Assembly: GCA_034620365.1 (NCBI GenBank)
Contig: JAQGEQ010000272.1
Coordinates: 310,001-374,000, forward strand
Length of the DNA: 64,000 bases
Source of the DNA: Pegea sp. RAD2-039
Lineage: Eukaryota > Chordata > Thaliacea > Salpida > Salpidae
Direction: 5' to 3'
Made by a program: the position numbers and the translations under genes. Shown here in pieces: positions 36,882 through 50,765 of this stretch. Within the stretch, counting starts at the first letter, position 1, and each line of letters opens with the position of its first letter. The notes beneath the pieces are model-generated. The model ran no database searches. It had not been told where the DNA came from and saw only the letters and a program-made list of their open reading frames with translations.

Positions 36882-39800
36882 ATAAATCTAAACTTTAAAA
36901 TTTGAGTCTATTTTATATCATAAAGAGTATGAAAGCATATCTGCCTTCAATAAAATCTGGAATAAGGAAAGCCTATTGAATAAAAATCAATTAAAATCAT
37001 ATAAATGTAATCAAAAACATAAAAGATATAAAAACAGAAAATAAGTTTAAGACCTTTTGATCATTTAATAGTACCAAACCTTAATTGTTTGTTTCCTGAT
37101 ATTAATCAATAATTTCATTTTTTTTTTTCAAAATACTTATAAATAAAACTATTTTCTCCTTCATAAGTTTTAAAAATTAGAACAATAATTTTTGCAACAT
37201 TTTATAACAAGTATCACCAATAATTGATTTTTAGGAAATATATAATTCAAAAAATTATTAAGCTAAATGAAGACAAAATAGTTTTTACATCAAAAATAGT
37301 TTTAAAAGAAGCTAAAAAATCTCAATAATTGTTTATTATGGTTATTTATTATACTTTTAAATATAAATAAGAAACACATAAACAACTTGTTTGACATTAT
37401 TACTAAAATCTTTCTTAAATTTAAAAATGTATTATTAAAGCAAAACATTTTGGCATGTAATTGATTAATTATAAATTTCATTTACTTATGAAGTAATGCA
37501 TGGCTGTTAATAACAAATCATGTAGCTCTTATAGCAAACATAATATGAGTTTAGAGAAACAAAAATGAAAAAAATAACAGAGTTCAACATAACCTACTAT
37601 TTTATCTACCACAAGTATATGTTAATTTTATGATTTATTTTTGATTGAAATCCAAATTTTCCAATGAATTTTTCACCTTATAACAAACCATGATTTTAGC
37701 TTTCAGTTAGTTTCAGTAATCAATTATTCTTTAAAATGTTGTTAGAAAAATATTATTCTAGTAATTTCCTTTGCAAGTGAGGCAGCCAATTTATTCATTT
37801 TTCCATTTACCTTTGATTTAGTTGATATTTACAAAAAACTACTTTTATTTCTCTACATTAATTTATGTTAAACTTTGGTAGTTAGACACAACTTAAGACA
37901 TGCAACCATACATTAAATAAAAATAAATAACTTTATCATAAACAATAGTTTAATTACTAAATACTGATTGAAAGAATATTTATTTAATGTCAAAATTTAT
38001 TTCAATCAAATAAAATCAATAAGTATTGATAAATAAATGAAGTTAATTTATTTCAAAATATTATTTTAATCTTAAATTCATAACTTTATGACAACAAAAT
38101 TAAGAATTTATAATGAATTAGCTAAAATAAAAGAAATAAGAACCTTATTTTATATCACAATGTTGTATAGAATAAAAAACTTTTAAAAATCTTGATAAGT
38201 ATTCCTAAATTTAAAATTAATTAACATTAGAAAGATGCATTCAATATTAAAAATATTATTAATCAAAGGAAATTAGGTAATCCATAATTTTTATCAATAA
38301 ATATTTTTATACAGCTTTAAAAATACTTAAAATTTTGAAATCACTCAGATATAACAAATAATTTAATTAGTCTACTGATTTATATAAAATTAATAGATAA
38401 TTATTTACCATTATTATTCAAAAATTAATTAATACGTCTTTATCTTTATAAGTTACTTATAATAAATTGGCTAAAACTTCTTAAACAAAAAAGTACAAAT
38501 GTAGTTAAATTTTAGCTAAGAAAATCCATAGTTTTATGAAAATTACAAAATCATCATAAATTGATATCTTTCCTAAACGCAGAAAAAATGGAAAATTTGA
38601 TATACATAAAATTTTAGAGTAAACAATAAATGTATGTTTAACAGGTAATTAGAGATATTGCACAAATGATTACTAATTTATAGAAGACAGTGTAAACTAC
38701 GTTTTCACAAAAACAGTTCTTTCAAAATTTCCAATTACAAATTTTAAGTATTCAAAAATACTTAATAAAAAGAATTTTATTAAAATCCTTTAATAACACA
38801 ATTATACAACTGATAAAAAATTATTTCTATTAAAACAGTCGATTCAACGACAAATTTTAAAACAGATTACAATTATACAAAGTTAATCAATTGTTTTTAT
38901 CTCTAAGTGTGCGTATCACATAAAAAAAACTAATATTTCGAATAATAGCAAAATCCCCTTAAATAGATCTGAAAAAAAGCTTACAAAAGTAATAAAATGT
39001 GAATGAGTTTGGTTTGATGGAAAGTATCAAGCAACAGAGCCAACAAGCTATGTACTGAATCAAAAATACTTTTCGCTAGAGAGAGCCATACTTCTGGAGT
39101 TTAAAATATTATATTTTAGGACTAATATTTGTTTAAGCATAAAGTTTGATAAAAAAAAGTAAACATTATTCAAAAAATTTTGCAAACTTTTGAGTTTTCG
39201 ATTCTTGAAACTTGTCATAAACAGAAAATAAAATTTATACTAATACCTTGAAAGATTTTTAATAAACGCTTTTGAACACCACATTTAATAAATATTTAAG
39301 GATAGTATGTACGCTTTTCGAAAAAATTACAAAATAACAAGCTTCAATCTTGCTCAAAGAATTTAGTGTAAGCTAACCTAATACATAGCTGAAAATTAAT
39401 ACTGGTATTCATATATTCATATTCACATATAAATCATACCAATGGCCTCGAAAAAACAATACTAAAGTCAAAAACTCTACTTTGTAAAATTAATGGTTTA
39501 TCAATGGAAGAGCTTATTGTACAAATCAGTAATTTAGGCTTTTTTTTAATTCGGAATTTACTGAAATTTCTTTTAATAGGAACAATCTTTATTACTATGC
39601 ACTTTAGTTGCTTGATTCTCAACAGTAAAAGTTATCATCGCTCATTATTGGAACTATTATTACAACACTTTTGCAATAAAAATTGTATGTAGGAATAGAT
39701 AACAAAAAGTATTAAAATTGTTTTACTGATGTATAAAGTATAAGTATAGCAATGAAACGCTATGAAAATATAGAAGTAAACTTCAAAGTTTAGTCATCTC

Positions 39801-40332
39801 ATAGAACTATTTTATATTTATGCTTCATTTTTTATGAAAATAATTTTTTTTGTAGCAAGTGTAATTCAAAACTTTTAATTACAAATACCACCGATGATAT
39901 TTAAAATATTATAAATTGAAAGCAAATACAAAAACTAGCAGCTTCTTTTATTTCTATTGAAGGTCTTTTGAATTTGTTTCTGCTTAAATAAAATGTTTTT
40001 ATAATTTTTTTAGGCTGTTTTAATTAAGCAAAAATAAGTTTTAGTATAAAACAAACAGAAAAATAATTGAGCCATTTGAAATACTACTGTCGAGCTAGAA
40101 ATTATTTAGTAAATAGATGTTTTTTTAGTTTAGTAAACAAATTTTTTTTATAGTTGTCAAACATAAATGCATGCTTTTCACATCTTAATTTCATAAGACA
40201 AAGATCATTTCGTTTAGCCAGTATATTAAACACCAGTTTGGTTCTATTTGTATTTTTACGTTCAAACAATTCAAAGCATATTATTATTGATATCACCGGT
40301 AGCATGTTAAGTTAAAATTTATGTAGATATCA
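36882..40332. other. Gene-free AT-rich stretch upstream of PIGN
   Basis: About 3.4 kb. No coding frame, tRNA or organised repeat is recognised. The short frames at 39434-39692 have no splice context or family resemblance. Confidence 0.4.
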
Positions 40333-43300
40333 ATGGCCTTATTAAAACTTGTTATCGCTAGTATAGTTGTACATAGTATTTTGTTTTTTTCTGTTTTTGA
40401 TATTTATTTTACATCCCCAATTATCAATGGTATTGAGGAAATTTGGCCAAATATACCCCCACCAGCATCAAGACTAGTTTTATTTGTAGCTGATGGTTTA
40501 CGCGCAGATAAATTCTTTGAGTCTGACTCGTCTGGAAGCTACAGAAATCTGTTTTTAAGGTTAGATCTTCTTTTTATGAAGAAAACTATTTTGATTGTTT
40601 AATTGATCATTTTTTAGCATTTCAGAAGAATTCTACTGATAAATGTCAATTTTATTTTCTGATATTTTATTCGATAGTAATTATCAAAGTGTTGTTGCAA
40701 AGTTTGTGATAAAATCTTATTTAATTAGTACTTCAAAATTCAAAAACCTTTAAACAGAAAGAAATTTTAAGATCAAAAATCTACTCCAAATAGATCTTGA
40801 GCTTGTGATTTAGGGTGATAAAAACTTTAATTTTGATTCATTTATTTTGATAAACATAATCTATAAGATAAGTGTTTCCTGATAAAAGGTTTATTAGATC
40901 AGAAAGTTAGAAAAAAAAGCCATTAAATGATCAGAAATATAAGTTTATTATATTTGTCATGATTATTATTTAATAGCTAATAAATATAAATAAAACTTTG
41001 TGATATTATTTAATATTCTGATAACTGTATACTTAGCTAGCAGCCAGATAAAAACCTTGACTTATTGAAACTATCTATTTGGTTTTTTTTACAAAATTGA
41101 AAGTCAATTTGGTTGCTTCTAGCACCTTGACTTGTAAAAACTGCTTGACAAACAGTATCAACATAATTAGCCAGAAACTTATTATGGTAATTTGATGTTC
41201 AACTAAATAGTAAGATATATTGGTTTATTTTTCTTTGAATAAAGAATATTTTTTTATGTAGAAAAATTTTAAAGAAGTCAGGGTCATGGGGCGTTTCTCA
41301 TACAAGGGTACCAACAGAATCAAGACCAGGACATGTCGCTTTAATTGCTGGATTTTATGAAGATGTTAGCGCCATAGCAAAAGGTTCTACTTACTTGATT
41401 ATAAAAAAAAATTCAATTTTTATCTTGTTTTAAGGATGGAAAGAAAATCCTGTTGAGTTTGACAGCGTCTTCAATCAGAGCAGATTTACTTGGTCGTGGG
41501 GAAGCCCCGATATTCTTCCAATGTTTGCAAAAGGTCACTAGCTGTCAATCAAACTTTTCTGATTTTATTTTGAGTTGTGTCTTACAGGTGCGTCTGGGAA
41601 TCATGTTTTTATCAATTGTTACTCCCCTGAATTTGAATCCTTCAGCGGAAAAGACTCCTATCAGCTTGATGAATGGGTTTTTAGCAAAGTTGAAGACTTC
41701 TTTCGAACCGCTAGACTTAATTCCACTCTAAACAGTCGCCTGAAAGAAGATCAAATTGTTTTCTTTCTTCATCTCTTGGGTATTGATACTAATGGGCACA
41801 GTCATAAACCAAACTCCAAGTAGTTTTATTTTTATTTTTTTTTGTAGTATCTGATTAAGTTGTTCACTTTTTGGCAGAGAATATTTGACAAATATCAAGA
41901 AAGTTGACTCAGGTGTTGAAAAGATGGTGAAAATAATTGAAGATTTTTATGGACACGATGGAAGAACTGCTTACGTGTTCACAGCTGATCATGGGATGAC
42001 TGATTGGGGTCAGTTTCAAACTGATTTTCTCGATTGTTGAACCCTTCAACGTTTATCACTTTTTATTTGGGATTTATTTTCTTGACTTTAAATTTGAAGT
42101 ATTTTTGTCAATGAATAGATTGAAATAGAATTGCAAATGATTAAATCACTAATTTATAGGATCACATGGAGCTGGACTTCCATCTGAGACACTAACACCT
42201 TTAGTGGTTTGGGGTGCGGGAGTTACTTCACAGCAAAATTGTCTGAAAGACCTAAATGAGGAAGAATCAGAAAAAACCAAGTGAGATAAACTTCCTATTT
42301 TGATAATTTCTAGAAATTTTGCTTCAATTTTTGTTCTGGAAGATTCAGCAGCAAGAATATCCTAAGATGTGATCCCACTAAATTTCATCATTCAACTTTT
42401 GGTATCTTCTATCCCCATGTCTCCTGTTATTGACCATTTTGTTGGTGTTGCCCTGGTGCCAAAAGAAAGGATTGAGAATGGTTTCCCAGAGCGTCTGTCC
42501 ACATCTGTTATCTCCTCCCTCAAGAGATTGACTTCAAAGACTGTCGCCTAGACCTTTTTCTTCAGACATTCTTCTACGGATGCAGCTATGAATCCATTTT
42601 TTTAGTTTAGAGGTCTTGATGATAAAGGTTTTCAAGGAACCAAATAATTTCTGATATTTTTTAGAGCGTTTTTTGTCCAGATGTTTATTTAGTAATTATT
42701 GGCTAGTCGCGAAACGTCCAAATATCTTTTAAGAAATAATTAACAAAATAACCAAAAAATAATAACAATAATCTGAAAATATAAAACGATAATTCTGAAT
42801 AACTTGATAATTGAATAAAAAAATTATTAAAATGATAATATTTTCATAAATACATATATTAATAATTCCAATGTTAAGAGATTTATGATGTTTGCTCCTT
42901 AGAATATTCATCTGATGTTTATGATGTTTGTAGATCCTGGGATCTTGAAAATGATCACCGATGTGATGTCAATCAAGCAGATATTGCTCCTTTAATGTCA
43001 ACTCTAATTGGAGTTCCTATTCCAGTAAATTCAGTTGGAACTTTACCCTTGTCATATCTTCAATTAACCGAATCATCAAAGTCAAAATCGATGCTTATCA
43101 ACGCGCGTCAAATCTCCCATCAATTCCTTTCTAAGCTTCGTCTTGCTCGACAACAAGCAATTTCTTTTAAACCCTTCCCACAACTTTCTTCAAGTGGTGT
43201 AGCAGATCTATTACGCAAATCACAGGATGCTATTTTTGCTGAAGATTTTGAAAGAAGTATCTTAATCAGTCATCAACTGATAGACTTGTCTCTGAAAGGA

Positions 43301-44869
43301 TTACATTACTACCATACTTATCACCGTTCTTTTCTATACTCTTCAGTAATTCTTAGTTATTTTGGATGGATCTCATTGACTTTAATCTCACTTTTGAACA
43401 GAAATGAATTAATCGCGAAGCAAGTTAACAAACGATCTTCTTTAACTGTCACCAGCTTGCAGTTTTATGGGAACATCTTCTTTCTTGTTGTAGCTTTTTT
43501 CACTTTTTCAATTCTGTTTTTTCTACAAATGAAATTTTCTTATTTCGTATATTGTAGCTTGCCGATTATTATATGGTATTTTGTGTTCAGAGAAAGATTA
43601 GTTTTAATTGAATCATACAAAGTACTCCAACAAAACTCTATTCTACACAAACATCTTTTTATCTGTTTATTCCTAATAATGTGTGGTATTTGGATTTTAA
43701 TTTTTGGGTTTTTCTATCGTTTTGCATTAACAATTTTCTTGTGGATGATTGCATTTGTGTTCGATCGTAAACATTGGAAGGTACTGTGTTTTCTTCTCTC
43801 CATATTTCCAATGTTACCTGTTGTTGGAAGATCTCCTAATGCTTTCACGGTTGTATTTGGAGGTTTGCTTGGCTCTATCTTCGCTTTTCGATTAGAAAAA
43901 GAAAATCTAGGCAGCAAGCTTTTTACTTTAATGCCGTTGGTTTGTGGTGTTGTAGCACCTTCAACTATTTATTTATCAGATACTTTTAACACTGTTCCTA
44001 TATTTGTTCATATATTCAGTTGGCAAGTTCTATTGTCTAGTTGGTTTTTACCACTACTATCTACAAAAAAGCCGGAAACACGGTTTGTAGTTGTACTAGT
44101 CAGTCATCTTTCCTGCTACATTCTTCTTAGCTTGTCTTACGATTCCATCTTTTGCTCATTATTTTGCTTTTTATTATTTTCCTGGGTAGAATGTGAAAAA
44201 GATGAATCTATCAAACAGAAAACCAATTCAGTAGATTTAAGTTCTTGTAAGTTTACATTTGAATCTAATCATTCAATCCAAAAAAATCTTTTCAAACAGC
44301 TGACTTCTTTATCATTTCAAACTTAAGAAGAAGCTCTTTGTTCATCTTCTTCCTCATTTTTGCTTTTTTTGGAGTTGGAAACATCGCAAGTGTCAACAGC
44401 TTCGACGTAAAAGTAGTTCTTCCTTTTCTAACTATCTTCAACCCTTTTATAATGGGAGGCATATTAGCTTACAAGGTACTTATTTGTTTATTTATTTCTT
44501 TATAAACAAATAATTAAATTTTTAGGTGTTGCTACCAAACTTACTGGTTGCTACTGCAATGGTTTTAGTGTCCGACATTACATCTAGCAACCTCTACCAG
44601 TTGGGCTCTTTAACTTTAATTATTTGTGATATAATGAGTCTTCATTTCTTTTTTCTGGTTGGTTCTAAACTTCACTTTTCGATTAAGAAAATTAATTATT
44701 CTTATTTTAGGTGAAAGATTATGGGTCTTGGCTGGATATAGGAACAAGTATTAGCCATTTTGTAATTATTTCTTCCATGACTTTATCACTTTTACTGTTT
44801 ATTGCTGCTTCCAAATTTTTAATGACTTATAAACTGTCGACAAAGAAGAGCCGAATTGAAATCTTTTAA
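40333..44869 (+). CDS. PIGN: GPI ethanolamine phosphate transferase 1 (PIG-N)
   Basis: ER membrane enzyme that adds ethanolamine phosphate to the first mannose of the GPI anchor. Ten exons, 903 residues (human about 931): 40333-40559, 41262-41383, 41435-41533, 41588-41819, 41878-42008, 42160-42280, 42934-44246, 44300-44475, 44526-44657, 44711-44869. It starts with a signal anchor ([20 protein letters not shown]). The alkaline-phosphatase-fold domain shows [14 protein letters not shown] (nucleophile region), [49 protein letters not shown] (metal ligands) and [18 protein letters not shown]. After [20 protein letters not shown] come many membrane segments and the conserved end [34 protein letters not shown]. 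One exon is 1.3 kb, the others 99-232 bases. Intron 7 is only 53 bases. Part of this exon has been copied to 36155-36881. Confidence 0.95.
42281..42933 (+). other. PIGN intron 6 with a protein-like insert
   Basis: At 42369-42551 an open frame of 60 codons (…[20 protein letters not shown]…) sits in a less AT-rich patch. It lacks splice signals that would fit PIGN, and the flanking exons join in phase without it. It is probably a relic of an inserted element. The last 140 bases are the intron part shared with the duplicate at 36155. Confidence 0.4.
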
Positions 44870-44924
44870 TTGTTTATTCAAAGATTTGATTTTTTCGTTT
44901 TGAATAGATGATTGATAAGTGAAA

Positions 44925-44930
44925 AATAAA
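44925..44930 (+). terminator. PIGN polyadenylation signal
   Basis: AATAAA 56 bases after the PIGN stop codon. Confidence 0.5.
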
Positions 44931-45896
44931 AATTAGTTTTCAGTTTAAAGATTTTAAAATATTGTTATTTAGTTATAAGTTGATATAAAGTTACCAGTTA
45001 TATTTTTGTACCAAAAAGTTTTCTTTTTGATTTCAAAATATAAGAAAAACACCGATTTTAAAAATTGTATTTAAGGAAATTTAGATTAGGAAAAATGAGT
45101 AGGTGTTTCTTCTGGAAAACAATTTGTTAAATAATCACAAGTACTTATTATTTCGAATCATGTAGTTAACTGAGATATAACTTTCAATAAGCTTACATCA
45201 AGAACTTCAGTTTAGTTATGAAAACTTGTATTAAATAAAAAAGTTGTTTTTGAAACAATTCCAATCTTTTAGGCTTTATTTAAATCTAGAAAATATTCAA
45301 TTTAGAAATTCTAAGCTAATCTTTCACGTCATTTAGTTGACAAATTATTTTGAAATTGTCAAAAAACTTTCCAGGCTTAATTTGTATATTAACTAAAAGT
45401 ATTCTATAGAACCTTTTCTGAACAAATTTTCTAACAAATTAAAAGTGTTTGCAATTCACTTAGTAACTTTACAAACTTGAATTGGAAACTTTTAATGGTA
45501 ATTAAAAGGCCTTGATTTGTTATTTTGATCGATAACTAAGCAAAAATAAAAGCATCTACTGTGTTTAAAAATAATCTGATATTTTCTAACGAAATTTTGA
45601 CTGCTTAATTTTATAATTAATGAAAAATAGAATAAAAAAGTTTTTTAACTATTTGATTGTAGACTGTTGTTGGTCTTCACGAAGTTCTCTTTTATCAAAG
45701 TCATTTCTATTCAAAAATCATATATTATATAGTAATTTTTAATTAGTAATTTTGTAGGATGTAAAAAGACTGGTTTTTAATTAGTATTTGAAATTTTATT
45801 TCTTTTATCTACGTTCAGCTTTTTAAACATTATGGCGTTCTGTGATGAATTTGTAATAACAATTGAAGTGTACAAATCACTACAACACAGAGTGTT

Positions 45897-45909
45897 GTCG
45901 CCTAGCAAC
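45897..45909. promoter_or_regulatory. Candidate RFX X-box
   Basis: GTCGCCTAGCAAC fits the RFX half-site pair GTNRCC and RGNAAC with one spacer base. It lies upstream of the coiled-coil gene. The half-site GGTTGCTAGG also occurs twice in a TLK intron (26205-26243), so chance or a general genomic bias is possible. Confidence 0.35.
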
Positions 45910-46446
45910 CACGATCAGCACTAAATTTATTCAGCAAGGTTGGTACTAATACAAACCGCATTTAAAATATTCCACCAAGTTTCAAAAGTAAATCAGTCGG
46001 AAAAATTAGTTTATTTGGAACAACATTTTTTAGTTTTTATTTGTTTGATTTTTTCAGCATCAGCTAGTCAATATTTTAAGTTAATCAGCATTTATCTAAT
46101 CTTTGATTAAATCAAAGTTATTACGGCCTTAAATTAAATTATTGTAATATAATTATGATAATACTATAAAATATTGATATGAAAATTAATCATAAGCTAG
46201 AAATTTAGTTCTAAACTTTATTATTATAAGATATAATAGATAAAAATTCAAAGATATGATATTTTAGAAGTATGAAAAACAACAACTTAATATTTGATAA
46301 GAAAGTTTTGAATCATCATTTTTATAAAGATTTTGATTTAGACAATTTATTTTACAGATTTTATTTCAATTACATTTTATAGAAGTGCAAATTTGCTGAC
46401 CAAAGTTCTTGAATAAACTTAAAGACTAACATCAACTGAAGAAGAG

Positions 46447-49400
46447 ATGCCTTCGTTACCAAGGCTCAGGGCAAATGAATCTCGTTACCAAGGAAATAGG
46501 AGGCTTGAAGAAGGAGTAGGGGTCTCTTATCACCCTATTTCAGGAAGATCAAATGTGAGTTTTTATGACAAGTTTTTCATCAGATTGAATTTTTTTATCT
46601 TCAGAGTCCTTATCTTGAAGAGCGACTGGATGTTGGGAATTATGAGTCATCTCATAGAAGCCGAGTTAATCTTCAAGCTAAAGTGGAAGACCTTCGAGAA
46701 GAGGTAAGATGATCAACTGGTAGCTTGTTTTGATTGGATGTTTGTAGAACAATCAAGTGAAATCAAAATTAGTGATGAAGGATCGGGAGATGGAGGAGCT
46801 GGAGGTAGAATTACAAGAGCTGAGGAACAAATGTGTCATCCAAAACAGATTAATTCAAGTGAGCTCAAAAAGTGATGATGATGATCAAGATTTGAATGCT
46901 CGTGACAGACTTTACAGGAAGAAGCAGATATAGTAAAAGCGCAAAAAGATTCAGTAAAAGATGAAGAAGAACAGAAAGTGGCGGAAAATGAGATGAGAGT
47001 GAGGTAGAGTTGTTGACTTGATTGATACTAGATGAATAATTTGATGATGCAGAAAGTATCTGGTAGAAAAAGAAGAAGCCAAAGAAAAAGCGTCAAGCTA
47101 CAAAGAAAGATTGTATTCAGTTCTTGTTCGAATCGGTGATTGTTTGTCTCTTGAAGTTGGTGATGGTAGTGTAGAAGAAGCAACTGAAAGAATTGTTTCA
47201 AAAGTAAATTGTTTGATTTGTTGAAGTGATTAGCTCCTTAATATCATTTATTTATCAGCGGTTAGCTTTTAGTTTATATATTTGTGAGTAAAACTGAATT
47301 TTTATGGGAATTATAGATTTCGGAGCTGGATAAAGATCATCAATTTGCAGTTAAGAAATTAGAAAGAATGGAAGACACACTTAACGCTCAAGATGTTCAC
47401 ACGAAAGCAAGTCGTGAAACTATCATGAGACTCGTTTCAGAGATCGGCAAAGAGCAGAAGAACGTCACTGAAGTCAACAGTAAAGTCCGAAACCTCGAAG
47501 ACGTATGTTCTGATGTATATTTCGAGAGGTTTAAACTTTTTATCTGTAGGAGCTTAATGAGATTTGCATCATGAAAGAGAACTTATCACAAGAAAATGAA
47601 GATCTAAGAGTAAGATCAAGAGAAGGAGATAAATTGTTAGCAAATTGTCAAGAAGAATTGGATCATTATCGAGAAAAAGTAAATTTGTGTTTGGTAGAAA
47701 CCTTCATAAAAATCAATTTTCTTCTTCAGGCCAAAGATTGGAAAGACGATGTTGAGAAAATGGAAGTAGAAAGAAATCTTTGTAGAAGAGAATTCGAAAT
47801 CTTCCGTGATTCAATCGCAAAAGCTCTTGGTTGTGAAGAGTGTAAATCTACATTAGATGAGTCAGTGATGAAAGATAAGATTATGGAAATGATTTCAAAC
47901 CAAAATATCAACAAACATGTAAGATGTTTTGTGGTTCTTTACAAAATAATTTCTAATTATATATATAACATTAAAACACTTATTTCTTTCTGTTACTTAC
48001 CTAATTGTTTTAAAATTTTAATTTTTAAACCTAAAAAAATATAATTTTAAAATTTACTTATTTCTGTTGCAATTTTTAAAGATTCAAAAATTTTAATGAT
48101 TAATTGAGATGAATTTTAGAAATTAAAGATTTTCTGTATGAAAAACACTTATTTTATGAACCATGTTGGAAACTAATCTGTTTTTTTTTATTAAAATCTG
48201 AAAACTTCAACAGGAAATCAATGGATTAGAATCAGAGATAAAAGATTTAAAAAATAAAGTGAAATATCAGGAAGATTTGTATCAAAATGCTGTTTATGAT
48301 CTAAAACAAGTCGAAAGAAACTCTAATCAGACTGAAAGTCGAATTAAAGAATTAGAAAATGATCTTGTGTCTGGAGATGTACTCAGGGACACACTTCGGA
48401 GTGAAAGAAACAAAGTTTGTTGCGCAAATAAGTTGAATAAATTCAGTTTTAAATGATTTTTGTTATCAAGTATCTTCGTTTTTTGGAAGAAATGGCCGAA
48501 GCAATGAAAGTCGGTGAAACCTTAGCAGAGTTCGGACATACATTTGATACAGATGTGCTGATAGCGCGAGCGAATCAACTGGTGAAGCTAGAAGGTCAGG
48601 CCTTAGTGGAGAAAACTTCTTCGAACCTTGCTTTAAGAAAACAAGTAAATGTGTTTGGTGTTTGGATGTGAAGTTTAAAGATCAATTTGTAGATTAAACA
48701 AATGAAAGAGAAGTTGAAAAATAAAGAGCTTCATCTGGAATTAGTTCAAAAGAAGACATCTGATCTTGAAGAGAAAGATAAAATGAGATCTGCTCTTGCA
48801 ATCGATCGTGATGATGCAATTCTTTCAGTTCAGAAGCTGCATCATAAAGTAGAAAGATTACAAAATGCTTTGGGGGATCAACGTTTAAAGAATACGGAGT
48901 TAAAAGCAGAACTCGCTGATACCAACGAACTGAAAGTAAAAAGTTGAAAAGATGGAAAATAATCGAAATATTTTGTTAAATTTCGATCAGATACTGACTT
49001 TGGAGCAGAAGAAGAAGATAGATGAGCTGATGGAGACTGTGAACAAACTCAGTGAGAAGAAAGAAGCTCAGAGACAAAAGATTGGAGACATCAAATATAA
49101 ATTGAAGCACACTGAAGATGATGCGGAACAAAAAGACTCCCATTTCAAGATCCAACTCAATGCTCTTACAGATGATTTAAAGTCAACAAAGAAAGCGCTC
49201 GATGAAATAAGCATCCGCGAGAAACAGGTTACGACCAATTGACCTTTAACCTCTTTTCAAACTTCTACATTTTTAGTTGTTGGATTTCCGTCTTGTTGTC
49301 GCTCGTATGCTGTCGCTAGATGTCGCTACACTTTCAATCCCAGATTTTGAGATCATAAGTCGGCTCGAGTCACTCATCCGAAACCATCACGTGACAAGAG

Positions 49401-49567
49401 CTGCTCACTCAAGCATAACAGCACCTCTCGATTTACTCGATCCTCGTTTTGTGAAAGGTTTCCACAACATTCCTCCTGTCAAATCAATGCCAAGTCGATA
49501 TCGTAACCATGGAAACGTCGATAACTCAGCAACGCGAGCGTCTTCAGCGGGCGCTAAGCGTTACTAG
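46447..49567 (+). CDS. CCDC170: CCDC170-like coiled-coil protein
   Basis: Thirteen exons, 734 residues (human CCDC170 about 715): 46447-46554, 46605-46703, 46748-46858, 46918-47003, 47053-47203, 47317-47502, 47550-47678, 47730-47918, 48214-48414, 48471-48644, 48693-48935, 48991-49227, 49277-49567. All introns are phase 0 except intron 4, phase 2. The product is almost wholly heptad-like coiled coil. Conserved-looking blocks are YKERLYSVLVRIGDCL, ETIMRLVSEIGKEQKN, ENLSQENEDLRVRSREGD, FEIFRDSIAKALGC, YLRFLEEMAEAMKV and LLDFRLVVARMLSLDVATL. No signal peptide or membrane segment is present. CCDC170 associates with microtubules, so a cytoskeletal role is likely. The family name rests on recalled layout and length; generic coiled-coil similarity could mislead. 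The start is the first ATG of a clean exon. Confidence 0.8.
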
Positions 49568-50765
49568 CCCCCTGTGATTGGAGGCCAGACTAATTTTTAT
49601 GCATTTTTTACGAATGAAGCTTAAATTCAAATTGATTATTAAGTTAATTTCAATCAGCCAATCACAAGTTTGCGGTTTTATCGACCAATCACAAGCTTGA
49701 AGGTCAATCAACCAATCACAAGCTTGATGTTTTATCGACCAGTATTCTTGGATAATCTTATTCCACTGTGATCTTAACTTTCAATCTTATTCATTCGTAG
49801 AATCTTTTGTAGTTCATTTTTATTTACTTAGAAAAAGATCTCAGTCTTTTAAAGAAGAGCTGAATATTCAAATCTTCTAAAACAATCCAACTTTCAAATT
49901 AAATTTTTTCAGCAATTTTAATGAAATACCAAATCAGTATTTTTGTCTGCCACTTTTTTTACTGTGAACAAATCGATATTTAATTCAACTTCATTTTTGT
50001 GTGTCATCAACATTTTTCAAATATTATTCATTTCCTTAATTACAAAACTCTCGAAAATTATAGGTTTTTAGAATAAACAAATAATTCTCACTTTCTTCAA
50101 AATGTTGATTGATTAGAATGTTATTTAAATAAAAGTTATACAACAAAGTGTTTTAGTTTAATTTGGTTGATACAGGGTATGAGAAAATAAAATCTTTTCA
50201 ACATTTTAACGATTGAAAGCTAAATAAGTTAAGAATATTTTATTGAGTTTGATCATTTAATAATTTGGAAGGTTAGTATTCGCAACCAAACTAAACAGTT
50301 TTTATTTTAAAGTTATATCCAATTTTAATCAAAAACCAAATTTATACATCAAGAATTTGTAGCTAAAAATACAAGGTGTAAGTTTTTACAAAAATTAAGA
50401 AAGTTCAAATGAATGAATCTATTATAAGTTTTCATACAAAATCGAAGAATACTTTATTAAAAAGATATTTTAATTTGAAGTTCTTCGTATAAACCATTTC
50501 GATGCCTAAGGCAAATCATACAACTAATTCAAAAGTGGTTTGTTTTCTTGCTCAATATCAAAAGATGAAAGTTTTTAGGTTGTGAAGAAAAAAAAAACTG
50601 TTTAAAAACAGAAAGTAGAATTTATTGTGGAAAGAAAAACATTTTTATTACTTCTTTTGATTTTATTTATTTTAGGTTTAAACAATTAAAATTTTTAAAT
50701 AGTTGTATTTCAAACTGAAATTTATACAAAATGTTTTATAGTGTTTTTCAGATTTCTTTCAAATT
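49568..50765. other. Intergenic region after the CCDC170-like gene
   Basis: Apart from the short tandem repeat at 49656-49742, nothing is recognised. The first part is presumably 3' UTR. Confidence 0.4.
49656..49742 (+). repeat. Three-copy tandem repeat containing CCAATCACAAG
   Basis: Three imperfect copies of about 28 bases carry CCAATCACAAG(C/T)TTG, two of them followed by a GGTTTTATCGACCA-like segment. They lie about 90 bases after the CCDC170-like stop codon, so probably in its 3' UTR. Confidence 0.75.

Larger units (their letters stand above)
44870..46446. other. Intergenic region with PIGN 3' UTR and CCDC170 5' flank
   Basis: Contains the PIGN polyadenylation signal (44925-44930) and, about 540 bases before the next start codon, a match to the RFX X-box. 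No gene is seen. Confidence 0.45.

Noticed and set aside
36394..36885. 163-codon frame as an independent gene
   Set aside because: It is a nearly identical copy of part of PIGN exon 7 with flanking intron, a frameshift and a premature stop.
44247..44326. PIGN ending at [11 protein letters not shown]
   Set aside because: A 53-base GT-AG intron removes this stop and joins in phase to the conserved [14 protein letters not shown] end.
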